From CAYMCO01 sp964388955 (lineage in GTDB: Bacteria > Chloroflexota > Anaerolineae > Anaerolineales > E44-bin32), in contig CAYMCO010000026.1 in NCBI GenBank assembly GCA_964388955.1, positions 1 to 64,000 of the forward strand: a stretch of 64,000 bases of DNA, written 5' to 3'. Both the position numbers and the translations under genes were made by a program. The notes under the pieces were generated by a model. It was not told the DNA's origin and did not search any database. It saw only the letters and a list, made by a program, of their open reading frames with translations. This document shows, piece after piece, positions 51,189-58,741 of the stretch (position 1 is its first letter; each line of letters starts with the position of its first letter).

Positions 51189-53414
51189 ATGAGCGTTATC
51201 GGCCAATCGGTGAAACGCGTCGATGCCTTGGGGAAGGTCACGGGAAAGACAGCCTACCCGGGGGATATTGACCGTCCCGATCAGCTATTCATGAAGGTGC
51301 TGTTTGCCGAGCGTCCGCATGCCATCGTCCGGGGCATTGACATCTCCCAGGCGGAGGCGGAGCCTGGCGTTGTGGCGGTGTTCACCGCCGCCGACGTGCC
51401 CGCCAATGAGTACGGGCTGATCATGCGGGATCAGCCTGTGCTGTGCGGCCCGGGATCCGGGAAGCCCTATGCGAATCGGGTGCGTTTCGTGGGCGACCAG
51501 GTGGCGTTGGTGGTGGCGGAGACGGAGGCGGATGCCGCACGAGCGGCGGAGAAGATCGATGTGGACTACGATCCGCTCCCCGTGGTGACGGATCCGGCAG
51601 CTGCAATAGGGGAGGATTCCCCTCTGCTGCATCCGGACCGGGGGAGCAACATCTTCTGTCACTACCGCATCCGCAAAGGCGATGTGGAGCGTGCCTTCCA
51701 AAGGGCGGTGGCGATCGTGGAGGCAGAGTATCGGACCCCGGCCCAGGAACACGCCTTCCTTCAACCAGAGGCGGGAATCGCTTATATTGACGAACAGGAT
51801 CGGGTGACCGTCGAGATCGCCGGGCAGTGGACCCACGAGGATCGAGATCAGATCGCACACGCCCTGGGTTTGCCCGAAGAGAAGATCCGGGTTGTCTATC
51901 CGGCCATCGGAGGGGCTTTCGGCGGTCGGGAGGATATGTCGCTGCAGATCGTGCTCGCGCTGGCCGCTTGGCGTTTGGACCAGAGGGGCATCCGCCGGCC
52001 GGTCAAGACCATCTGGTCTCGCCGCGAATCCATCATCGGCCATCACAAACGCCATCCCTGTATCCTGCGCGCCAAATGGGGCGCAGACGCGAGCGGAAAG
52101 GTGATTGCGGCCGAGACCGAGGTAATTCAGGATGGTGGCGCCTACGCCTATACCTCGACTAAGGTGCTCGGAAACAGCACCCTGATGTGCACCGGCCCGT
52201 ATGAGATTCCGAATGTCAAGGTGGACGCCTACTCGGTATATACCAATCACATCCCCGGTGGTGCGTTCCGGGGCTTCGGCGGTCCGCAGGGGGCGTTTGC
52301 TGCCGAGGGGCAAATATCCAAGCTGGCGGAGGCGCTGGGAATGGACCCGGTGGAGATCCGGGTTCGGAACGCGCTCACGGAAGGGGCCCTGCTTTCCGTG
52401 GGGACCCCGCTGCCAAAAGGGGTGTCAATCCGTCAGGTGATCGAGAGGGCGGCCGAGGAGGCCGGTTGGCAGCAGACGATGGACGGATGGCAGCGGCCGC
52501 CGAGGGACAGCTTGGGCCAGCCAAAGCGCAGGGGCTTGCAGCGGGGCATCGGCTTCGCCGCTGCGTTCAAGAATGTGGGCTTCTCCTTCGGAGCGCCCGA
52601 GCAGGCATTTGCCACCATCGAGCTGCATGGCGGCGCTGAGATTGAGCGGGTGGTCCTCCATCACGCAGGTGCGGATGTCGGGCAAGGGGCACACACAGTG
52701 ATGGCCCAGATGGCCGCCGAAGCCGTGGGCGTATCCGTAGACAAGGTGCAGCTGGTGGTATCGGACACCGCCTACACGGACGATTCGGGATCCGCATCGG
52801 CATCCCGCATGACCTTCATGTCTGGGAATTCAATCCGCGGGGCGGCCAAGGCTGCGCTGGACAAGTGGCAACGCGAAGAACGGCCGGCCACGGCGACTTA
52901 TCGCTATCGCCCGCCCGAGACGACGATGTTCGATCCACAAACGGGCAAATCTGAGCCCAATTTCGCCTACGGGTATGTGGCGCAGGCAGCCGTCGTGGAT
53001 GTGGATGTAGAGACGGGTGAGGTGGAACTGGTGGATGTCGTCTCCGCTAACGATGTCGGCCGCGCCATAAATCCACAACTCGTGCAGGGGCAGGTGGAAG
53101 GCGGCGTCGTGCAGGCCGCGGGCTATGCGCTGTTGGAGAACTTTCAGCAGTCGGAGGGATCGGTGCAGACCGATCAACTGTCGACATATCTGATCCCCAC
53201 TGTGTTGGATGTGCCCGGGCGGGTGCGGGCGGTGATCCTCGAATACCCGGATCCCCTCGGTCCATACGGCGCGCGGGGAATGGCTGAGATGCCCTTCTTG
53301 CCGCTCACTCCGGCTGTCGTCTCCGCGGTGCAGGACGCCGTCGGGGTGTGGTTTGACGAGTTCCCGCTGGTTCCGGATCGGGTTCTGGCGCGTTTGCGGG
53401 ACGCCGGAGTGTGA
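51189..53414 (+). CDS. Molybdenum hydroxylase molybdopterin-binding subunit
   Basis: 741 residues, an XdhA/CoxL-type catalytic subunit without its own Fe-S domain. It has GGAFGGREDMS (about 238), PGGAFRGFGGPQGAFA (about 356-371), AGADVGQGAHTVMAQMAAEAVG (about 495-516) and the catalytic Glu in GARGMAEMPFLP (about 695-706). It hydroxylates a heterocycle, probably a purine. Its partner is the FAD-FeS fusion at 47511. ATG 51189 follows GGAGAGCAT. The GTG of yqeB overlaps its stop. Confidence 0.9.
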   Translation: MSVIGQSVKRVDALGKVTGKTAYPGDIDRPDQLFMKVLFAERPHAIVRGIDISQAEAEPGVVAVFTAADVPANEYGLIMRDQPVLCGPGSGKPYANRVRFVGDQVALVVAETEADAARAAEKIDVDYDPLPVVTDPAAAIGEDSPLLHPDRGSNIFCHYRIRKGDVERAFQRAVAIVEAEYRTPAQEHAFLQPEAGIAYIDEQDRVTVEIAGQWTHEDRDQIAHALGLPEEKIRVVYPAIGGAFGGREDMSLQIVLALAAWRLDQRGIRRPVKTIWSRRESIIGHHKRHPCILRAKWGADASGKVIAAETEVIQDGGAYAYTSTKVLGNSTLMCTGPYEIPNVKVDAYSVYTNHIPGGAFRGFGGPQGAFAAEGQISKLAEALGMDPVEIRVRNALTEGALLSVGTPLPKGVSIRQVIERAAEEAGWQQTMDGWQRPPRDSLGQPKRRGLQRGIGFAAAFKNVGFSFGAPEQAFATIELHGGAEIERVVLHHAGADVGQGAHTVMAQMAAEAVGVSVDKVQLVVSDTAYTDDSGSASASRMTFMSGNSIRGAAKAALDKWQREERPATATYRYRPPETTMFDPQTGKSEPNFAYGYVAQAAVVDVDVETGEVELVDVVSANDVGRAINPQLVQGQVEGGVVQAAGYALLENFQQSEGSVQTDQLSTYLIPTVLDVPGRVRAVILEYPDPLGPYGARGMAEMPFLPLTPAVVSAVQDAVGVWFDEFPLVPDRVLARLRDAGV

Positions 53415-54232
53415 ATCCCACGGGGAGTCCCCTGGTCCTGATCAGGGGTGGAGGGGACCTGGCCTCAGGCGTGGCAGTGCGACTCCACCGCAGCGGGTTC
53501 GGGGTCGTCGTGCTGGAAATACGGCGCCCGCAGGCTGTGCGCAGGCTGGTGGCCTTCGCTGAAGCTGTATATGCGCGCCGGAAGGAGATCGAAGGTGTCC
53601 GCAGCCAGTTGGCGGAGGATGTCTCCAAGGTGAGGGAGATTCTGGCAGCCGGCGAGGTGCCAGTGCTGGTGGATCCGGAAGCGGAATGCCGCGCGGGTCT
53701 GCGGCCTGAGGCGCTCATCGACGGCCGGATGCTCAAAGCCCCGGTGGAGGACCAAAGCGGCTACGCCCCACTGGTGATCGGGTTGGGCCCAGGGTTCACC
53801 GCCGGGTTGGATTGTCACGCCGTGGTGGAGACCAACCGGGGACATCACATGGGCCGCGTATTCTGGCAGGGAAGCGCCCAGCCAGACACGGGTGTGCCCG
53901 AGCCGGTGGCCGGCTACGATGTGGAACGAGTGCTGCGGGCGCCCGCCAACGGTGTGCTGCGATCGTATGTAGAATTGGGAACACTGATCGAAGAGGGGCA
54001 GTTGATCGCCGAGGTGGAGGGCATGCCGTTGCGAGCCCCCTTTTCCGGTGCGCTCAGAGGTCTGATACACGATGGCTCGGAAGTCCGGATGGGTGCGAAA
54101 GTCGGTGATCTGGATCCCCGCGGCCTGATCGAATACTGCTACCAAATCTCCGACAAGTCTTTGGCCGTTGGCGGCGGGGTGTTAGAGGCGCTGCTCTCCC
54201 GAGCGATGATTCGCCGCGCGCTGGGATCCTGA
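53411..54232 (+). CDS. yqeB: YqeB, selenium-dependent molybdenum hydroxylase system protein
   Basis: 273 residues. VLIRGGGDLASGVAVRLHRSG (about 9-29) at the N-terminus, VIGLGPGFTAG (about 122-132) and a C-terminal biotinyl/lipoyl-like segment (APANGVLRSYVELGTLIEEGQ) match the EF2563/YqeB family, linked to Mo hydroxylases carrying a labile selenium ligand. GTG 53411 overlaps the Mo subunit. YqeC follows 1 bp later. Presence of YqeB and YqeC argues that at least one hydroxylase here needs selenium. Confidence 0.88.
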   Translation: MNPTGSPLVLIRGGGDLASGVAVRLHRSGFGVVVLEIRRPQAVRRLVAFAEAVYARRKEIEGVRSQLAEDVSKVREILAAGEVPVLVDPEAECRAGLRPEALIDGRMLKAPVEDQSGYAPLVIGLGPGFTAGLDCHAVVETNRGHHMGRVFWQGSAQPDTGVPEPVAGYDVERVLRAPANGVLRSYVELGTLIEEGQLIAEVEGMPLRAPFSGALRGLIHDGSEVRMGAKVGDLDPRGLIEYCYQISDKSLAVGGGVLEALLSRAMIRRALGS

Positions 54233-54233
54233 C

Positions 54234-55571
54234 GTGGATCTTGCCCTGGGCCTTCGCGCCGGACCCGGAAAGGTCCTCTCTTTTGTCGGGGCGGGGGGAA
54301 AGTCGGCCGCCATCGCGCGTTTGGGGCAGGAGCTGAAAGCGGTCGCACCGGTCTTGATCACCACCACGACCAAGCTGGCAAATTCACAAACCGAACTTGC
54401 TGACCGGCATCTAATCCTGCGCCGTCCGGAAGATCTGCGGGGTATTTCGAACGTGCTGACCTCCGGGGGCCGCTTGTTGGTGACGGGCGGCGCCTCAATA
54501 GATGAACCCAAATGGATTTCCCCCAACAGGGAGCTGCTCATGGAGATGGTGGGCATGGCGAAATCCGCCGGCGCAGCCGTTCTCGTCGAAGCGGATGGCG
54601 CGCGCGGCCGTTGGCTGAAGGCGCCGGCACCCCATGAGCCGCAGATTCCCGCAGAGAGCGATTTGGTTGTGCCCGTGGCGGGCCTGGGCGCACTCGGCAG
54701 GCCCTTGAGCGAGGAAACGGTCCACCGACCCCAGCGCGTGCGGGAGTTGGCCCGGCTGGAACCGGGGCAGATCATCGAACCTGAAACCTTCGTCCGGTTG
54801 CTGACATCCACTCGCGGTGCGCTGAAAGGAATCCCATCGACGGCGGAAGTGCGCATCCTGCTAAACCAGGCGGACACAGCCGCGCTGGAAGGACAGGCGC
54901 GCCACATCGCCACACAGGTGCTGCAAGAGAGAAGGGTGCGGGCTGTGGCGGTCGCCGCCCTGGCAGACCAAGACCCTCTGAAGCGGTTGCAGGGCCGGGT
55001 GGGGGGCGTGGTGCTGGCGGCGGGAGAATCTTCCCGCTTGGGGCGGCCCAAGCAATTGGTGCGCTGGCAGGGAAAGCCGTTGGTGTGGCATACGGTGCAG
55101 GCGGCGAAGCGAGGCGGCTGCGACCCGGTGTGCGTGGTGCTGGGCGCCAGTGCAGGGGCGGTGAAAGAGGGCCTGGCCGGGGAGGCGGTGCGCTTCGTCG
55201 AGAATCCGGATTGGGAGAGAGGCTTGAGCAGCTCCCTACGGGTAGGGCTCGCCGAGCTGGCGCCCGAGGTGGAGGGGATCCTGTTTCTGCTCGCCGATAT
55301 GCCCCTTGTGGGCGCGCCGTTGGTAGGCGCGTTGATCGAGGCCCACGCCAACAGCCTGGCTCCCATCGTCGCCACCCGAGCCGACGGTAAGTTGGTCAAT
55401 CCCGCGCTATTCGATCGGGTGACGTTTGATGCCCTCAGCGCACTGCGGGGCGACGCGGGGGGGCGACAGCTATTTGGTCGCTTCGCGTGCCGAGCTGTGG
55501 AGGGAGGCTCGGAGGTCCTCTTCGATGTGGACACACCGGACGATCTAGCCAAATTGGAGGGTTTGCGGTGA
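54234..55571 (+). CDS. yqeC: YqeC-MocA fusion (selenium-dependent hydroxylase maturation and molybdopterin nucleotidyltransferase)
   Basis: 445 residues. Residues 1-250 are YqeC, with the P-loop-like GAGGKSA (about 19-25), TTTTKL and VEADGARGRWLKAP (about 117-130). Residues about 255-445 form a MobA-like nucleotidyltransferase, VLAAGESSRLGRPKQLVRWQG (about 262-282) and LLADMPLVG. MocA cytidylylates molybdopterin for Mo hydroxylases. In E. coli YqeC and MocA (YgfJ) are separate. GTG 54234 follows the yqeB stop by 1 bp. A second, free MocA gene overlaps its stop. Confidence 0.85.
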   Translation: MDLALGLRAGPGKVLSFVGAGGKSAAIARLGQELKAVAPVLITTTTKLANSQTELADRHLILRRPEDLRGISNVLTSGGRLLVTGGASIDEPKWISPNRELLMEMVGMAKSAGAAVLVEADGARGRWLKAPAPHEPQIPAESDLVVPVAGLGALGRPLSEETVHRPQRVRELARLEPGQIIEPETFVRLLTSTRGALKGIPSTAEVRILLNQADTAALEGQARHIATQVLQERRVRAVAVAALADQDPLKRLQGRVGGVVLAAGESSRLGRPKQLVRWQGKPLVWHTVQAAKRGGCDPVCVVLGASAGAVKEGLAGEAVRFVENPDWERGLSSSLRVGLAELAPEVEGILFLLADMPLVGAPLVGALIEAHANSLAPIVATRADGKLVNPALFDRVTFDALSALRGDAGGRQLFGRFACRAVEGGSEVLFDVDTPDDLAKLEGLR

Positions 55572-56161
55572 TCGCCGCAGTGCTGCTCGCCGCGGGGCGG
55601 TCCACGCGAATGGGGACGCCCAAGCTGCTGCTGCCTTGGGGGGAAGAGCCGGCGCTCATCGCCCATGTGGTTCAACGGTATCAAGAGGCGGGGGTGGACG
55701 AGATCTTCGTCGTCACCGGCGCCAGCCGGGACGAGGTGCAGGCCGCCGTGGAGCCGCTCGCCGCCCGGACGGTCTTCAACCCCCGCTTCGAGGGGGAGGA
55801 TATGCTGTCCTCCCTCCAAGTTGGGCTGCGGGAGGTGGACAGGACGGACGCTGCTGCTGCGGTCGTCTCCCCGGCGGATATACCCGATGTGCAGGCGGAC
55901 ACCATCCGCGCCCTGATCGAATGCTGGCGGGAGGGTGAGCCGACGATTGTCGTCCCGAGCTATGAATTCCAGCGCGGCCACCCCATCCTGCTGGGCCGGA
56001 CGGAGTTCGCAGGCATCTTGGGGCTCCAGCCCGGGGACACGCTGCGGCGGTATCTCCGGGAGAACGAGTCGCGTTTGACCTATGTGGAAGTCCAGGACCC
56101 TGGCATCCTGCGGGATGTGGACACACCACAGGACTACCGTCGCCAACAGCGCGGGATCTGA
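55568..56161 (+). CDS. mocA: MocA-like molybdenum cofactor nucleotidyltransferase
   Basis: 197 residues. AAVLLAAGRSTRMGTPKLLLPWG (about 3-25) and VSPADIPDVQ (about 99-108) are the NTP-transferase motifs of the MobA/MocA family. It attaches CMP (or GMP) to molybdopterin. GTG 55568 overlaps the fusion gene's stop by 4 bp. With the domain fused to YqeC there are two MocA domains in a row, possibly one for each Mo hydroxylase. It ends the long plus-strand series. Confidence 0.85.
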   Translation: MIAAVLLAAGRSTRMGTPKLLLPWGEEPALIAHVVQRYQEAGVDEIFVVTGASRDEVQAAVEPLAARTVFNPRFEGEDMLSSLQVGLREVDRTDAAAAVVSPADIPDVQADTIRALIECWREGEPTIVVPSYEFQRGHPILLGRTEFAGILGLQPGDTLRRYLRENESRLTYVEVQDPGILRDVDTPQDYRRQQRGI

Positions 56162-56717
56162 TACACCTTCATACCATTTTGAACCAGGAAGGATATCGAT
56201 CGCTCAAGGGGGCCAGGGTGCCGGCCCCCCGGCCGCAGGAACCCGTGGTGGTTTTCATGATCGTCATGATGGTGATCGTGACCGCGCCGATATTCGGATC
56301 CAAAACCTTGATATCGCTGCAGCCGTGATGAAGGACCTTTGCCATCCCCGGCGCGATGCCCAACGTGAGATAAACCAGCGTCGTAGGAGTCCGTCTCAAG
56401 CGATCCGAGCCCCGCGAGGGCCTGACCCCCCGGGTCGACCAGTTGTTGCGCAGTCTCACCTTCTCAGCGGCCGGGATTTCCCTTATCATTATGTCCTGAA
56501 ACATCGCGCCCTTGATGCCGCCCCGCTGGCCAGCGTGCAGAATAGGTGGGACTGCCGGGCTCGGCGGAGCAGCGTTCCGCGAAGCAGGGCGCAATAGGGG
56601 TCGGCATCGGCAGCTCGGGCCGATACGAGGCCCGCGGGCCGCATGAGCGCCGGCGATGAGCCAGGGACGCCGCCCAGCGTACGAGATCGGGCGGGCCGTT
56701 TTTTTGGAGGAGGAGGC
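56162..56717 (+). promoter_or_regulatory. Long aspS leader region with attenuator-like hairpin
   Basis: No gene is supported in these 556 bp. The end of the region folds: GGCCCGC (56629-56635) or CCGCCC (56670-56675) can pair with GCGGGCC/GGGCGG (56689-56697), two mutually exclusive stems. The second is followed by seven T at 56699-56705 and then at once by the aspS ribosome-binding site. AGGTGGGACTGCCGG at about 56545-56559 faintly resembles a T-box core. Transcription attenuation of aspS is likely; the sensing mechanism is not established. Confidence 0.45.
56670..56705 (+). terminator. Terminator-like hairpin in aspS leader
   Basis: CCGCCC (56670-56675) pairs with GGGCGG (56689-56694), loop 13 nt, followed after four bases by a T7 run (56699-56705). 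It stands 13 nt before the aspS ATG, a typical place for an attenuator. Confidence 0.5.
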
Positions 56718-58490
56718 ATGAAGTATCGCACGATAGGCTGCGGAGAATTGCGGATCGATCATGTTGGGGAGCATGTGGTGCTTTCGGGGTGGGTGCATCG
56801 CCGCAGGGACCACGGCGGGGTGACATTTCTCGACCTGCGCGATCGATCCGGTATCGTGCAGGCGGTGGCCAACCCGGAGAACTCGCCCCAAGCCCACAGC
56901 GCGGCCGCCGACCTGCGGGTCGAATGGGTGGTCCGCATCGAGGGAGAAGTCCGCGCGAGGCCCGCAGGGTCCGAAAACCCTTCCCTGGCGACCGGTGAGG
57001 TGGAAGTGATGATGAGCGCGCTGAATGTGCTGAACCCGGCGCGCACACCCCCCTTCGCCATAAACGAGGAGACAGAGGTAGATGAGACTCTCCGTCTGCA
57101 GTATCGTTACCTTGATCTGCGGCGGGAGCGGATGCAGCACAACCTGGCGCTGCGGCATAGGGTGGTGAAATACATCCGGGATTTTCTGGATGCGCGGGGT
57201 TTTCTCGAGGTGGAGACTCCCATATTGTTCAAGACCACCCCAGAGGGGGCGCGAGACTATCTTGTACCCTCCCGCCTATATCCGGGTGAATTCTATGCGC
57301 TGCCCCAGTCGCCGCAGCAGTTGAAGCAGCTATTGATGGTGGCAGGGGTGGAGCGCTACTTCCAGATCGCTCGCTGCTTCCGGGATGAGGATCAGCGGGG
57401 TGACCGGCAGCCGGAGTTTACTCAGCTTGACCTTGAGATGTCCTTCGTCGAACGCGCGGACGTGATGGAGATCAGCGAGCGGCTGTTCACCCAGCTTGTC
57501 GAGGACCTGCTCCCCAATCTCAGGCTGATGGAGAAGCCATGGCCGCGCCTGTCGTACCAGGAGGCGATGCGCCGCTTTGGAAAGGACAACCCCGACCTGC
57601 GCTTCGGAATGGAGTTGGTGGATGTGTCGGAGCTCGCTCAGGGCTCCGGGTTCAAGGTGTTCGAAGATGCCGTCGCGGCTGAAGGTGTTGTCTTCGGGTT
57701 GAACGCCAAGGGCTGCGGCGGCTACAGCCGGAAGGAGCTGGAGGAGCTCACGGACCTCGTCCAGGAGTTCGGCGCCAAGGGCCTGGCATACCTGGCCATC
57801 GGGGAAGAAGGCGAGACGCGCTCCTCCTTCGCCCGCTTCCTCAAGGCCGGGGTGCTCACTGAATTGACGGATCGCATGGGCGGTGAAGCCGGGGACCTGT
57901 TGCTGCTGGTCGCTGATCGCGCCGACATCGTATACGAGGCCTTGGGACGGTTGCGGGAGCATCTCGGAACTCGCTTGGGTTTGCGTGATCCGGGGGTGCT
58001 CGCCTTCTGCTGGGTGATCGACTTTCCTCTAATGGAGTGGAACGCTGAGGAAGCGCGCTGGGATCCCAGCCACCACCAGTTCACCTCACCGCTGCCGGAG
58101 GACATCCCCTTGCTGGAGAGCGATCCGGGTGGGGTCCGCGGCGCCCAATACGATATGGTCGTGAACGGAGTCGAGGTCGGAGGAGGCAGCATCCGTATCC
58201 ATGATCGGGAGCTGCAGGAGAAGGTGTTCGAATTGATCGGCCTTGACCCGGCGGTGGCGCAGGACCGCTTCGGACATATGCTGCGGGCTTTCGAGTACGG
58301 GACCCCGCCGCACGGGGGCATCGCGCCGGGGATTGATCGTCTGATGATGATCTTCACCGGGGAGCCCAACATCCGTGAGGTGATCGCCTTCCCCAAGAAT
58401 CAGGCGGCCCGTGACTTGATGGCGGATGCGCCCTCGGCCGCGGAGGCCGAGCAGCTTCGTGAGCTGCATCTGGACGTGATCCCGGACTAG
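56718..58490 (+). CDS. aspS: Aspartyl-tRNA synthetase
   Basis: 590 residues, bacterial type. The OB-fold anticodon-binding domain (1-110, LSGWVHRRRDHGGVTFLDLRDRSG) precedes class II motif 1 (HRVVKYIRDFLDARGFLEVETP, about 145-166), motif 2 (FQIARCFRDEDQRGDRQPEFTQLD, about 213-236), the GAD domain (about 295-410) and motif 3 (HGGIAPGIDRLMM, about 533-545). It charges tRNA-Asp. ATG 56718 follows GGAGGAGGAGGC; the frame upstream to 56643 is leader. It is monocistronic here. Confidence 0.97.
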   Translation: MKYRTIGCGELRIDHVGEHVVLSGWVHRRRDHGGVTFLDLRDRSGIVQAVANPENSPQAHSAAADLRVEWVVRIEGEVRARPAGSENPSLATGEVEVMMSALNVLNPARTPPFAINEETEVDETLRLQYRYLDLRRERMQHNLALRHRVVKYIRDFLDARGFLEVETPILFKTTPEGARDYLVPSRLYPGEFYALPQSPQQLKQLLMVAGVERYFQIARCFRDEDQRGDRQPEFTQLDLEMSFVERADVMEISERLFTQLVEDLLPNLRLMEKPWPRLSYQEAMRRFGKDNPDLRFGMELVDVSELAQGSGFKVFEDAVAAEGVVFGLNAKGCGGYSRKELEELTDLVQEFGAKGLAYLAIGEEGETRSSFARFLKAGVLTELTDRMGGEAGDLLLLVADRADIVYEALGRLREHLGTRLGLRDPGVLAFCWVIDFPLMEWNAEEARWDPSHHQFTSPLPEDIPLLESDPGGVRGAQYDMVVNGVEVGGGSIRIHDRELQEKVFELIGLDPAVAQDRFGHMLRAFEYGTPPHGGIAPGIDRLMMIFTGEPNIREVIAFPKNQAARDLMADAPSAAEAEQLRELHLDVIPD

Positions 58491-58506
58491 CGATCCTTCA
58501 ACCGAT

Positions 58507-58535
58507 TTGCCCGGATGAACATAACTCACTACAAT
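58507..58535 (+). promoter_or_regulatory. Promoter of the sortase-domain protein gene
   Basis: TTGCCC (58507-58512), a 17-bp spacer and TACAAT (58530-58535). Transcription from about 58542 gives a 200-nt GC-rich leader before the ATG at 58742. Confidence 0.5.
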
Positions 58536-58741
58536 AGAGCGATTCGAGCACAGTGAGGAATGCGGCTCCGGCCCCTATCTTGGCCTGCTGATGTATCTCA
58601 CAGCGCCGCGGGGTTCCCTCCGGAGAAGGGCCGGACGCGGGCCGAAGCCTCGACGCCGGTAGTGATCGGACGAAGGCGGGCCTGGCGTCATCCTCAAGGT
58701 GCCCATGGGGAAATCGTGACAGCACTTGGAGGAAACCGAAG

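Noticed and set aside
43678..53414. Selenocysteine codons in the Mo hydroxylases
   Set aside because: No in-frame TGA interrupts either catalytic subunit; in this enzyme class selenium is expected as a labile cofactor ligand, not as selenocysteine.
56541..56560. T-box riboswitch in the aspS leader
   Set aside because: Only a loose resemblance to the T-box core was seen; no specifier loop or stem I motifs could be identified by eye, so it is kept as a question and not annotated as a T-box.
58540..58741. Riboswitch in the leader of the sortase-domain gene
   Set aside because: The leader is GC-rich and foldable, but no known riboswitch consensus could be matched.
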